Below are positions 47,875 to 58,500 of a stretch of DNA of 64,000 nucleotides, piece by piece. The translations under genes and the position numbers were made by a program. This DNA comes from Apostichopus japonicus (Eukaryota > Echinodermata > Holothuroidea > Aspidochirotida > Stichopodidae), in NCBI RefSeq assembly GCF_037975245.1, contig NC_092571.1, positions 23,875,564 to 23,939,563 on the forward strand. Direction: 5' to 3'. The notes under the pieces were generated by a model. The model saw nothing but the letters and a program-made list of their open reading frames with translations, was not told where the DNA came from and searched no databases. Position 1 is the first letter of the stretch; each line of letters opens with the position of its first letter.

Positions 47875-48163
47875 CCATGGAGCTCTGTTTACAGCTCCAT
47901 GGGATAACCTCGGCCTTTTGGCTAAGATCATGTGCCGTATCTGTTCCTTCGTGGTATATGTGTGACGATTATCACACGGTCAGCGTGGTCTCGATGCAAG
48001 GAGACTGGGGTTGAGAGTGCATCAGTTATATCAGGTCGGAATTGTATCGTTTGGGTTTCGTGCCCAGGTTCTTTCTTGAGTGACTTTTCCTGAAAAGGGC
48101 TACATGGAGAAAGCTAGACTGGGACGCTTGTTGTGCGTCACGTGACAGTTTCAATTTTTTTTA
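47875..48163 (+). ncRNA. U2 snRNA 5'-domain-like sequence in a structured, unfamiliar context
   Basis: Bases 47909-47946 match the first conserved part of metazoan U2 snRNA (CTCGGCCTTTTGGCTAAGAT...GTATCTGTTC) at 35 of 38 positions by comparison with the remembered human sequence. Two of the three changes fall in the branch-point-pairing GTAGTA, which here reads GCCGTA. After TCTGTTC the sequence no longer follows U2, but a stem GTGTGA...TCACAC sits where U2 stem-loop IIa would be. A perfect 10-bp stem (CCATGGAGCT/AGCTCCATGG) immediately precedes it, a GACGC/GCGTC hairpin lies at about 48130, and an Sm-like AATTTTTTTT at about 48152. It could be a chimeric U2 pseudogene, a U2-headed retroelement or a divergent ncRNA. 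Confidence 0.45.
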
Positions 48164-48533
48164 ACGTCGAAGTTCATGTAGGCCTAGTGACTAATTGCTG
48201 AGAAATTTTCAATATTGAATGAAAAGATTTAACCTCTAATTTATTTCTTCGCGTGGGTCACAATTGCCAGCTGACTGTTACGTATAACGAAACGGCGATC
48301 AGCAGCCCCGTTTGCTAAGATATGTTTTTCGGGAAGTAGACCTAAATTAAAAGCATGTCTCACAAGGGCGGCGGAACCGGGGGGCACAGGGGGCACGTGC
48401 CCCCCACTTTTCCTCAGATTAAAAATGTGCCCTTTTTCTACATAAAAATTTCTAAATCAAAAAAGAGTTTACAAAGCGAAACCCACGTCGAATGAAATAT
48501 TTCGGGAAGTTTTAAATGTTTACTACCACAGGC

Positions 48534-48622
48534 GTAGGAGCCCAATTTGATTTGGGGGGCTGTAACGACTTGCCCGAAAAATATTACCAAAATTTTTCGC
48601 GCGCATAGCGCGCGTTCAACAC
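48534..48622 (+). repeat. dispersed repeat nested in the hAT-type element (copy 1)
   Basis: Begins CAGGCGTAGGAGCCCAATTT and runs through GGGGGGCTGTAACGACTTGC and CCAAAATTTTTCGCGCGC. It matches, in inverted orientation, 51797-51886. The CAGGCG start suggests another hAT-like end nested inside the first element. Confidence 0.7.
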
Positions 48623-48957
48623 CTTAATCTGCATATCATATATGCATGCACCGGTTATTACATCGCATGCCAATAACATACAATCATTTTCCGTGTTATA
48701 ACCCTTCCAAATTGGTTAGAATTATTCAAAAAGTCGTTACAATAATAATGATCAGAATAATATCAGTTTAACCATTGAAAACACATAGAAAATTACTTTT
48801 CTTTCAGTATTTTCACATATTTCATTTGCTTTCATGCATGTATCGATCGCGTGTGCAGGGACTTGGACTTTATAATGATTTCACCTCATTTTGTCGTTTT
48901 CCTTGTTTCCCAATTTCCACATTAGATACTGCAGTGCTAGTATGCATTGTTTCCTTG

Positions 48958-48973
48958 AGGGGGGGGGGGGGGT
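48958..48973. repeat. poly-G tract
   Basis: G run of about 14-15 bases inside the hAT-type element. Confidence 0.7.
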
Positions 48974-49535
48974 GGCGTTGATGGATTGATGTGTATACGC
49001 AAATAAGATAATACAATAAGAGTTATGAAGGGTACTAAATATCAGGCTACATCAGTCCAATCGAATTTCTGCAAAGTGCCCTTCGACGTTGGTGCCCCCC
49101 AGATTAAAAGTGCTTCCGCCGCCCTTGATGTCTCACTACTCTCCTTCAAAGCGGCTGCTTTTCCCATACGAGGCAATCCTCTCTCGCCCACTGATGCCTA
49201 ACAATACATGCCTTTCTGTCTGTGTGCATTTATTCTAACACATCATCTTACTAATCATTGACTCCCACGGTCCGATGGTAATGGAATTTAAAAGAGAACG
49301 CTTACCCCGACTTATGTACTTCCCTTTAACGTTGTATCCCTAACTACTATCTTCAATGATTAATTAAAGTGCCAACACAGGCTGATCTATTCTTGGGGTA
49401 TTGAGTAATGTTCTGATTGGTCAATATATGTAATATCATCAGCGTGGATGGTTAACTGAAGTTTGTTTATAATAATTTACAGAGACGGAATGATGGAATA
49501 ACATCTCTATAGTGCCATCAATTAAACTATTTATT

Positions 49536-49847
49536 CAGGCGCGTAGCCAAGGAGGGGCGAAGGGGCAGCCCCCCCCCCCCCCCCTCTTGAGCATATTTAA
49601 AAAATATATATATGTTTTTATGATATCGCTAGTAATTTCAAAAAAGAAAGTGCTAAGATGCAATTTACAAGGCCTGGGAAGTGCCATTTCCAGCGATCTG
49701 GGAGGCATTTTCAGCCAAAATTTTCTTGTACGCTTCGCGCCAACTTATGGTAGCGCTACGCTTAGATAGTTTGCAATGCCGAATAAGGCTCTAATAATTT
49801 GTCTGCATTTTCGCCCCTTCCTTGGCAAATTCCTGGCTACGCGCCTG
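49536..49847 (-). mobile_element. 312-bp hAT-like MITE, CAGGCGCGTA family, complete copy
   Basis: Inverted ends CAGGCGCGTAGCCAAGGA and CTACGCGCCTG with a near-perfect 8-bp flanking repeat (TATTTATT left, TATTTATA right). The interior, read on the minus strand, has AACTATCTAAGCG-AGCGC, GTTGGCGCGAAGCGTACAAG, CCTCCCAGATCGCTGGAAAT and a poly-G stretch. It is shared with copies at 50803 and 51986. Confidence 0.85.
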
Positions 49848-50802
49848 TATTTATAACCTTCTAGTTTATTCGCTGTGTGTCCCTATAGGCCTATATGAAA
49901 AGCCTGCATAGTAATACAATATTTTTTCCCCGACAAGAATCAGCATTTGGCTGCATACATATTTAGGCCTATAGTTCCATTACGAAAGCCTTATATATAG
50001 CCTACATACCATCATGAGAGCCTTACACGTCCGTGCATTATATAATTGGTATCTTGCAATATGCATTCACATGACAATTTGGTATTTCTTAATTTATATA
50101 TGGCGAAACAACAGCGGCCGATCGTTCGATACCTCCATCGGCAAGCCGTGGAAGTCAGAGGAATCATAAACATTCTTTATTGTTTTTCTCATGCATCAAT
50201 ATCATCACACATTTATGGATAAAAACATCTGTCAGGCTCTTCAACATTTATGAACGACTGGTGAAAGTCAATAGCTCTGTATGTTATTTTGTCAGTATGT
50301 ATGGAGTCGTATGATTGACTTAGTACAAGCTTAGACGAAGTTGATATGATCAAACAGCTGGGTTAATAAGGTAAACAACAAGCTCAAAACCATGTTATCT
50401 GATCGAACATATTGACATGATCAAAGGAATAGGTTTTGCCCAAGAGGAAGTTTGCTTGTGAACCCTATGTACACCACAAACCTATCTGTGATTAATACAT
50501 AGCCATTATATCAAACCATCTAAGTGGTAACACGAAAACAAAGGTCGTTTCGGCAGATTAAATATGGCTTAATTAGAACTCAATGAACGTATGAATGCTT
50601 TATCAGGCATCGGAACCTATTCGTCTAAGTCGACGTTCGCGTGTTGCTTGTGCTTGTGCGTGCTCAAGTGTGTGTAATATGTATGGTGTGACACCCTTAG
50701 TTTGAAAACACGTTATTATTGAACAATACGATATGTTACTGTCATATTGTGAATGAACCCTATTGATTTTGGGTGAAGTCAAAGGTCGCTTGGGTCAGTA
50801 TA

Positions 50803-50950
50803 CAGGCGCGTATCCAGGATTTTCTAACCCGGCGGGCGCGAATTACTATCTAAGCGGAGCGCCACCATCGGTTGGCGCGGAGCGTACAAGAAAATTTTTG
50901 GTTTTGATACCCCCCAGATCACCAGAAATGGCACTTCTCGGGCTTGAAAA
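50803..50950 (+). mobile_element. CAGGCGCGTA family, left-end fragment
   Basis: Starts CAGGCGCGTATCCAGG and contains ACTATCTAAGCGGAGCGCCA, GTTGGCGCGGAGCGTACAAG and CAGAAATGGCACTTCTCGGG in the same order as the complete copy. Similarity fades after about 50950 and no right end is found. A 127-codon frame here is a by-product. Confidence 0.7.
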
Positions 50951-51796
50951 TGAGCAACCAGATGTACACTTTTGCCTGAGAACCAAGTATTTCCCAAAAG
51001 TTTTTTCCATCCATAACCTTTTTGAAGATTGTCACCAGTCACACAGCATGTTCGACCTCATTGCATGTCCTATGGATCATTGCTTTTGTAGGTTATTCTA
51101 CGTCACGGCCCACAATATCCGAAAGCCCCACTTTTCAAGGTTTTAAGCCCATTACTTGTTGAGAATTTGAAAATTCACTTTTCTCGTGAATAAAATCACT
51201 TGAAAACATACCCACAATGTTGCAGAAAATTCAATCTATAGACAACCAATATAGAAAAACCTCCTTGAACCCCTAACAGACAGGTCAAAATTGAACGAGT
51301 AGAGGAAAGTATGATGAAGAATGTTGGTGAGGAAATTTTGGAAAATTCCGACACAGTTAATTTATTGGTGTAGAAATATTGCAACCTCTTATAATGGCTT
51401 TTACAAAACTTGGTTGAAGGAACAGAAAAATAGGAGATATTTCCGATATCAGGTATATCGAAACCGAACACTTCACTCATAGGCTGCAGCCCCCCCCCCC
51501 AATTGTTTTCCCATTTTTTGGGGGCACCTACTGAAAGAAAAATAAATAGCAATGAATAGCTTAAAATGGTCTCCTTGGTAATTGAAATAAAGTTGTAAGC
51601 TTGGCCGACATTACTACTGTAAAAGAGAGTTTTGACATAAATGGATCTGTATGGTTTTTCTCGATCTACATAAGACATTTGGTTGTTTACATTAGCATCC
51701 GGCGGTATACTGTGCAACTTTGACGGACCGTGCGGTACACGATGCCATACAATGTAATGAGCGATCTTGCCTATATGATATTGGCATCGACATGTT

Positions 51797-51886
51797 GAAT
51801 GCGCGCTTCTTGCGCGAAAAATTTTGGCTTTTTTTCGGGCAAGTCATTACAGCCCCCAAATCCAATCTGGCTCCTACGCCTTTGAC
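51797..51886 (-). repeat. dispersed repeat, copy 2
   Basis: On the minus strand reads GCGTAGGAGCCAGATTGGAT, GGGGGCTGTAATGACTTGCC and CCAAAATTTTTCGCGC, colinear with 48534-48622. Confidence 0.7.
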
Positions 51887-51985
51887 TACACACATTGACA
51901 GTTTTTGAGGCTGTACATCGTGGAACATGCATTTCAATGCTCATTGATATGATTTTATATCTGCTCTTTGCTTTACAAATTCGAA

Positions 51986-52235
51986 CAGGCGTGTAGCGAG
52001 TAATTGCCAAGGGAGGGCGAAGCCTGTAGGCAAACTATCTAAGCGAAGCGCCACCATGAGTTGGCGCGAAGCGTACAAGAAAAATTTTGGCCGAAAATGC
52101 CTCCCAGATCGCTGGAAATTACACTTCCCAGGCCTTGTAAGTTGCATCTAAGCATTGTCTATTTTGAAATTACTAGCGATGTCATAAAGAAAATTTGCTC
52201 GGGGGGGGGGGGCGGTCGCCCCCTTCCCGAAATGC
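51986..52235 (+). mobile_element. CAGGCGCGTA family, right-truncated copy
   Basis: Begins CAGGCGTGTAGCGAG and keeps the internal blocks AACTATCTAAGCGAAGCGCC, GTTGGCGCGAAGCGTACAAG, CCTCCCAGATCGCTGGAAAT, CCAGGCCTTGTAAGTTGCAT and ACTAGCGATGTCATAAAG. It stops soon after a poly-G tract (52201-52212). The terminal CTACGCGCCTG is missing. Confidence 0.8.
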
Positions 52236-52417
52236 GTTATGTTCCCCGACGACTCGGTCGAGTTCAAGTACATTAGTGAGAGAGGAAAAACGGAAACGTC
52301 AAAAATGGAGTTGTCGGGGTAAGGGGTAGGGTGAGGCGCACACCCCCTCCGTAATCCTTGATCTGTCACTGGCTACCCTGTGTATATAATAGGGATCTTT
52401 CTCTTCCCGAGGTCTTG

Positions 52418-52554
52418 GCTATCTTCTACTCCCTCCTTTTCTCCTTTTTCTCTCTTTTTTCTTTTTCTTTTCCCTTCCTTCCTCTCCTCCTTTTCTTTTT
52501 TCCCCTCTTTTTCCCTTTTGTCTTCTCTTTTTTTTCCTCTCCTCTTTTCCTTAC
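52418..52554. repeat. long polypyrimidine tract (CT-rich on plus)
   Basis: About 135 bases of almost only C and T (CTCCCTCCTTTTCTCC...). The opposite strand is a Lys/Glu/Arg-coding purine run, which explains the long charged frames there. It may form triplex (H-DNA). Confidence 0.9.
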
Positions 52555-52598
52555 CCGGGGGGCGCGCGCCCCCAACCCCCCCCCCCCTGGATACGCAC
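52555..52598. mobile_element. isolated right end of a hAT-like element
   Basis: GGGGCGCGCGCCCCC then poly-C and CTGGATACGCACCTG. Read on the other strand it is CAGGTGCGTATCCAG, the same end sequence as the left end at 50803. No matching target duplication joins it to a partner. Confidence 0.5.
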
Positions 52599-53909
52599 CT
52601 GGTATAGGGCAAAGTTTGAAGCTGATACATGATAAAAAAATATAAAAAAGCCTGGTCAAACTTCTGATGTCGTAAGTGGTCTGCCATAGAGATATTGAGG
52701 GAGAACAAAGGTCATTTAGGGTCAGGATAGGCCGAAGTTTGAAAATCTTGTAAACATCATAGGCCTACTCCAAAAGTAGTAATGCTCGGTTAGTAAGCGA
52801 GATAAGTGGCATGAAGGTCTACCTTATTGTGTTTTATTAAGTGATTGAACATCCCTTGAGATCAGCAGAGGTCAAAGACTGGAAACATTTATAAATTGAT
52901 AACTTCAAAAGTAATATTTATTTCAAAATACATATTGGTCGTCAGTCCTGCCTTAGTAAGAACATTAACCCTGTTGTTAAACTTCATATTTAGAACGTAA
53001 AGCTGTCACAAGAAAAGTATATAAACGCACTGTTGTTTGAGTTAGGTCCAATGTCGTTTAGGACGTATAAACAGAGGTCAGATTATAAATGTTTTGTAAA
53101 TAAAATAACTCAAAAAGTAAAGCTTGATTAAACTTGATATTTGATATATAGACCTGTCTTGGGGAATACCGCAAGAAATGTATCGCCTTTTATGAAGGTC
53201 AGTGGTGCCTTAAAAAACAAAAGGAAATACGATTTTAGAATCATCCTCTTAATACTTAGGCCTAGTATAATACATTCCCATATAGGTGCACATCTAGGGG
53301 CTGTACACCCTCAAGATGCCTCAGAATGAACCATTTCTCGTCTTAATTTGTATTATTATTATATTTCTGAGGAATGACCCCCACACTTCTTATGCAGTGG
53401 AAGTCGGGTTTAATGGCCAGAGGGAAACTCCCCTTCTGTTTGACATCCGGGGTCCGCACCTGCCTTCATGTACAGTACAGCCCGATCAGATTTTTGTAGC
53501 AATTAACAGCTTTATTAGAAAAGTCAACATGAACACAAATTAATTAGTTGGAGTTGATAAGTTGAGTCAAACCCGCCAATAAAAATCGAAAAGAAACTCA
53601 GACAATTGAACGATTTTCTTGGGATTTGTTTAACAGCTTACATTTGCACAGAGTAGGCCTAATAGTCAATTTATCGAGCTTTTAAAATTTCACTAGTAAG
53701 AAAGTTCAATTCATCGGATTTGATGGAAAATAAACTACTTGGTGAGACTGGATTGGGTGAATATGGAAACGCAAATACTTTTCTGAGGCACTTTTATATC
53801 ATTTGAAACGTAAACATTCAAGCATTTTAATTTTGCTCCTCAAGAGGAAATCAATTACACAAACTTGTGTTGAATGCAAGTGAATACAAGATTGGAATTA
53901 ACACTAAAA

Positions 53910-53915
53910 TTTATT
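53910..53915 (-). terminator. candidate poly(A) signal for LRR gene
   Basis: AATAAA on the minus strand about 400 bases after the LRR stop codon. It would place SINE copy 3 inside the 3' UTR. Not unique in this AT-rich sequence. Confidence 0.3.
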
Positions 53916-53992
53916 AATAAACAATTAAATTAAACTACTTCCAGCTGGTGATCCTTGACCTCAGTTTTCTTTCTTTCTTCTTTCCCGGCATC

Positions 53993-54216
53993 TTGTATGT
54001 ATGTATGGATATATGTATTTTAGATCCTCCTGCAAGCATGAATTCGCGAAGAAGCCTCATTGGCTTATCAAAGTCGCAAGCTGACCGAAGTCAGTCTCTT
54101 ACATTCATATTTAACGTCCATGATTATGAATTGTCAATTGTCAACAACTCTGTAACTGGACGACATACATTAATCTTGTTGTGACTCGAACCGGGACCTT
54201 ATGATTGGAAGGCACC
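53993..54216 (-). mobile_element. tRNA-derived SINE, copy 3 (head truncated)
   Basis: On the minus strand starts GGTGCCTTCCAATCATAAGG, keeps the B-box-like GGTTCGAGTCAC and full body, and ends GGATCTAAAATACATATATC plus CATA units. The A box is lost. Orientation is the same as the LRR gene, about 100 bases beyond its stop codon, so it may be part of its 3' UTR. Confidence 0.85.
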
Positions 54217-54312
54217 TTAAATCACATACTCTTATAGGAACAATATACATATAGGATATTTGCTCTTGACAAGTTCCGTTGTATTCTACAATTTGTAGCA
54301 AACTTCTAGAAT

Positions 54313-55539
54313 TTAACACTCGGTTTTTATTTCGACTTCGATGAAATCATCTTCCTGATCTTCAGGAGGTGTGAGATCACCCCAAGGGTATGAGACATAT
54401 GTTTCTGGAACATTACCTATTCTTCTATTCTTACGAGTACAAGAAACAAGCCACTTGTCGTAAATTAACCGTATGCTTCTTGGCTTGTAGTATTTCCATC
54501 CACAGTAAAACGTCACACATATCGAAATTGATGCCACCAGACCGATTAAACTGTAAACTAATTCTGAAGTTGATGCAAAAGCATCTAAGGGGAAAGTGCT
54601 GGTTGTTTCAATATTTCCGTCTTCCCTAGATGAATCACCAGAAGTCACGTGGGAACTTTTTGAGTAACTTGGTATATTCGTCGACGGGGTCGACGCCTCC
54701 TCTTGAAATAGCTCCAAAGCCATAGTTGCTGAATTCATCTTACAGATCAATTGACCATTTCCTTTGGACCTCTCAAAACTTTGCGACTCTTGAGAAACAG
54801 TGGAATCATTAAGCCATTGAAGGCTGCCGTTATCCACACATTGAATGATGGATTTATAATATTCACACTGATGTTGTAAATTAGAAGTATCATAATAATA
54901 ACTGCAAGGATAAAAGCTTATATTGACTGACCTATAGAGAACTGTCGTACGTTTGGTCAAGTTCCTGCACCTTGCCTTTTCACAGTTAATACCTTCTTCA
55001 TAGTTATTATCATTGCAGTGATGGACCCATTTAAAGTCATCGTCGAAGTTAACCAGAGATACCAATGAATTACCAGACAGATCCAAGACCTGAAGCTCCA
55101 ATAATACCTGACTTATTAATTCAAAACTTTGAATGCGTAAGATCCCATTACCATTTAATAACAAAACCTTTAGTCCTAGATGTCGCAAGTTTTTAACAGA
55201 ACGACTCCGTAGAATCTTGATTTTATTGTAAGATAAGTCGAACCAATCTAGTTTTACAGAAGTACCTAACCGTGGTATATCTTGTAACGAGTTAGAAGAG
55301 AGATTTAACAACATTAACGAGCAATTTCCTTTGATAGAAAAATCTTTCAGCATCAGTTTACTGCAATCGAGATCTCTTCCATGCTGTAAAGTTTCACTGA
55401 GTTTACACCCTGCACAATGTTGTTCCCAGTTACGTGAATCAGCCAATATTATAGGAATGGTTCCATTACCAAACGCATAAACCAGCAAAATAAAATCTGC
55501 TTGAAAGATAAAACACATTAGCAGCGCTGAATTAACCAT
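54313..55539 (-). CDS. intronless LRR type I membrane protein, no TIR domain
   Basis: One 408-codon open frame. The N-terminal hydrophobic stretch (5-23) can act as a signal peptide, although it carries an Asp. LRR-type segments appear at about 75-92 (LLNLSSNSL), 97-110 (FDLSYNKIKIL), 123-136 (LLLNGNGI) and 149-162 (LQVLDLSGNSL). They are followed by a Cys-rich region (C175, C186, C191, C212, C225, C234, C266), a Ser/Thr-rich stalk (283-325), a transmembrane helix (about 327-347) and a short cytoplasmic tail with Tyr381, Tyr384 and an acidic PPEDQEDDFIEVEI end. Ectodomain style resembles TLR-like receptors, but the tail is far too short for TIR. Several N-glycosylation sequons (NCS, NLT, NIS, NGS, NDS). 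An acceptor-like TTTATCTTTCAAG near codon 12 leaves open that a separate signal-peptide exon is used. Ligand and function unknown. Confidence 0.8.
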   Translation of the reverse strand: MVNSALLMCFIFQADFILLVYAFGNGTIPIILADSRNWEQHCAGCKLSETLQHGRDLDCSKLMLKDFSIKGNCSLMLLNLSSNSLQDIPRLGTSVKLDWFDLSYNKIKILRSRSVKNLRHLGLKVLLLNGNGILRIQSFELISQVLLELQVLDLSGNSLVSLVNFDDDFKWVHHCNDNNYEEGINCEKARCRNLTKRTTVLYRSVNISFYPCSYYYDTSNLQHQCEYYKSIIQCVDNGSLQWLNDSTVSQESQSFERSKGNGQLICKMNSATMALELFQEEASTPSTNIPSYSKSSHVTSGDSSREDGNIETTSTFPLDAFASTSELVYSLIGLVASISICVTFYCGWKYYKPRSIRLIYDKWLVSCTRKNRRIGNVPETYVSYPWGDLTPPEDQEDDFIEVEIKTEC

Positions 55540-58500
55540 CGTGCTTATTTGAGTAAGGCTCGAATAATAAAACTATACTTAAAGATAACTTCATATCCGA
55601 CGTTCCAAATTCAAACTTAATCGCGAAAGATGATTTATCTCTAATGATTATCACACGTAATCTTCCCACCTTTATAATAACAATTTGCCCAGAACATACA
55701 TCATATATAGTTTAAACATTAGCCAAGTATAAAAAGAAAATGCAGTTACGTCACCTTTATAGGTGTGTAATTGTTCATTATACCAGGAACATTCATTGTG
55801 TGTCGTTCACGTAAAGAAAGTAAACATCACATTTTCAAGTGGCAAAAAGTGAAAACTGCAAATCAAGTTACAATACAAAGATTCATTAATTTGCCTTGGT
55901 CGTTTATTTCCATTTCATTTAACAGAGTATGTTCAAAGTATCTCTTTCGAGATCCGGCCTTATGATTCACCAATGATTTCGAGTTGGTTTTCATCATGAT
56001 CTCTGTGTAAGGCAACATATGTCACCAAAACAGGACTGGCATTGTTCGATATAGTTAAATATGTTCGATACGTTAAATATGAATGTAAAAGACTGACTTC
56101 GGTCAAGCTTGCGGCTTTGATAAGCCAATGAGGCTTCTTTGCGAGTTCCTGCTTGCAGGGAGGATCTAAAATACATACAAATACAGACACATACCTAAAG
56201 TGGAATGAAAACCTACCTAATTGGTTTCTGGACATACAATCAGTGTCCATGATCTAACTGGTTAGGGTGTCCGCATATAAAGAAGGAGTTTTTTCCACTG
56301 TTCTTGATTTTTCAACTCATAATTTTTTTCCAAAAAAGACCAAACCAAAAAATATCCAGCAATTTTGTTACCAACTTAAACATTTACCAGAGGATTGCGA
56401 CACATTCTCGACCATTTATGTAAGCGCACGAATTGCCAAAGTAGGAACGTTTGACCCCCATTGATCATGTGACCTAAGCAGTTTACATTAGTTGCTGCAA
56501 TGCAGCCTTTTTGAGTTTGATAGCTTACAAGGGTTTGCAGGGTTCGGTCACTATCATTGTACGTTATGGCTAAAAATGCTGTTGTATGGCATTTTGACCT
56601 CTGACCTTAAACCTATGACGTCATAAGTCTCTGAATCTCTACCTCCCATGCCCAGGCACAACACAGACCAAGATTAATGTCTATGGGTCTTATGGTTAGA
56701 TGCAGTTCTTTGAAACACTGTTATGTACGAATTATATCAAAAGAACCTTAAATCGATCAACAAAAATGCTACATCCACTAAGGGGATGAGGAGGGGGGGG
56801 GGGGTTGTAAACACTCCCTTAATACTCATGGTGGTTAGAAATATAGTTTGTAGCATATTATTATTTGCAATCTATTACAAAGACTCGTGGAAAAGAAGAC
56901 AAAAACTGGTTTATACAATGAAGAAAGAACTGTATTCTTGTTTTAATATCTATTTATATGTACATACGTTCTTTTCACAGTGTTTCACAAAACTTTTACC
57001 AACAAGTCAAGATGCAAGCTAACAAATTTCACTAACAGACATTGTTTTATCCATGATTTTTGTTGTATACATGAACAAAACCCTGCTAATTTATTGTTTG
57101 TTTATTATTAAATAAAATACATAATACAGTTTTCAAATATGTTAATGCAAGCATAATTTTCTATTCAGGGACACAGAACAAAGGTGTTACAGCAGGAGAC
57201 ACTATGCCCCTTCCTGCTGACCCCCTCTTCCAGCTAACTCATACATTACCACCACACACCAAAATGACATTAAAGCATATCTCAGCAAGAAATGTTAGGA
57301 ACTACCACATGTATAAATAATGGAATGCTCTCTAAATAATGTCTGTCAAATTAGAGACATTTTACCAATCTTTACATACATTATTTGTAGCACAAATAAA
57401 TAACTGAATACATGGTTTTAAAAATCAGTATTATTTTGTTCATAAAGTAAAAAATTTCATCAAGATTTATGACATTCAAGGTGTGAGGAAAAGGTCTTTT
57501 GGACATTTTATAATTAACAATAACAAGGTGATGGTATCGACCAATGTTGACAAATGCAACTAAAATAATATCTAATATAATAAATAATATTATTTAAAAA
57601 TATTTAAAAGACCAAAGAACACCTATAACGACCCTACTACAAATATGGCGTAAATGTTTAATACACTAATCCACAATACATTTCATCAATTATTGGGTAA
57701 TTTTTGCAATATTGATTCAAATATTTTCTTTCTTCTACAATAATGGGTCAATTATGCCTAGAATGAGTGTTAACTTAGTCTCCACATCAGAATTAATCTT
57801 TAGAAAATGTAAGCACAGACTAGCTCAAAATCAAAGCAAGTGTGAAGTTAACCCTTTTTCTGAATAGAAACATAATTTATGTATGGCAGTTAACATGCAT
57901 ATGTATATATATAATTACGTTTAAATGGTATACATTAAATATGACAGGACTTTCTGTGGGTTCAAACAAGCTTTTCATTTATGAATATGATATTAATAAA
58001 TAAATTCAGGTATGTTTGTTTAGAAATATATCTATGAAGTGATGTGAAATTGTGTCCGATATGAATTACTAATTTCATATTAATTAAATAATTAAAAATC
58101 ATATTCTCTCCTTTGGGTTCAAACAAAAATGCATTATGGGTATAAACGGCAACCATTGATATTAATGAACACACACATTGTTAACATATAAAAAAATATG
58201 AAATGACCTTGAAACTGTGTCCAATATACACGACCGATGAATGGAATGTTTCTATTCTGACAAAAAATCTAAAATATCTCTGATGAAATGTATGCTAATA
58301 CCAGCACGGACATAAGTTAATTAAACCCCAACCAACTCCACATAAGCTTGAAAGTTCTACTTTATTGAAGCAAAGTACATAGCTAACAAAGATAATAAGC
58401 TTTTAAAATAAAATATTACAAGAAATTCACCCAGTGAAAAAGTTTAACATGTTAAGAATTTAAAGCAGTAAATTTGTTTTTCTCTTTACTTAACATCGTG

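Larger units (their letters stand above)
48363..49127. mobile_element. complete 765-bp hAT-type non-autonomous element
   Basis: Terminal inverted repeat CAAGGGCGGCGGAA / TTCCGCCGCCCTTG is perfect over 14 bp. An exact 8-bp target duplication ATGTCTCA lies at 48355-48362 and 49128-49135. CA-GGG ends plus an 8-bp duplication are the hAT signature. The subterminal regions are rich in GGGGGCAC/GTGCCCCCC. No transposase frame. The interior contains a copy of another repeat (48534-48622). Confidence 0.9.
47248..54312. other. intergenic transposon-rich region, 7 kb
   Basis: Begins with the EFHD promoter side (47248 to about 47800, no clear TATA). It then holds the U2-like sequence, a complete hAT-type MITE, copies of a second short hAT-like family, a long pyrimidine tract and SINE copy 3. 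A 173-codon frame at 51196-51717 (minus) has no recognisable domain and sits among repeats. Confidence 0.6.

Noticed and set aside
51196..51717. 173-codon minus-strand open frame
   Set aside because: It sits in a transposon cluster, shows no known domain and includes homopolymer-encoded residues. It could be a repeat remnant but cannot be supported as a gene.
50803..52598. One long 1.8-kb transposon between matching inverted ends
   Set aside because: The ends match, but the flanking 8-mers (TCAGTATA and GTATAGGG) do not, and a separate right-truncated copy starts in between, so these are independent fragments.
52358..52708. Charged or Phe/Leu/Ser-rich frames on both strands
   Set aside because: Produced by the polypyrimidine tract; both strands are open because of composition.
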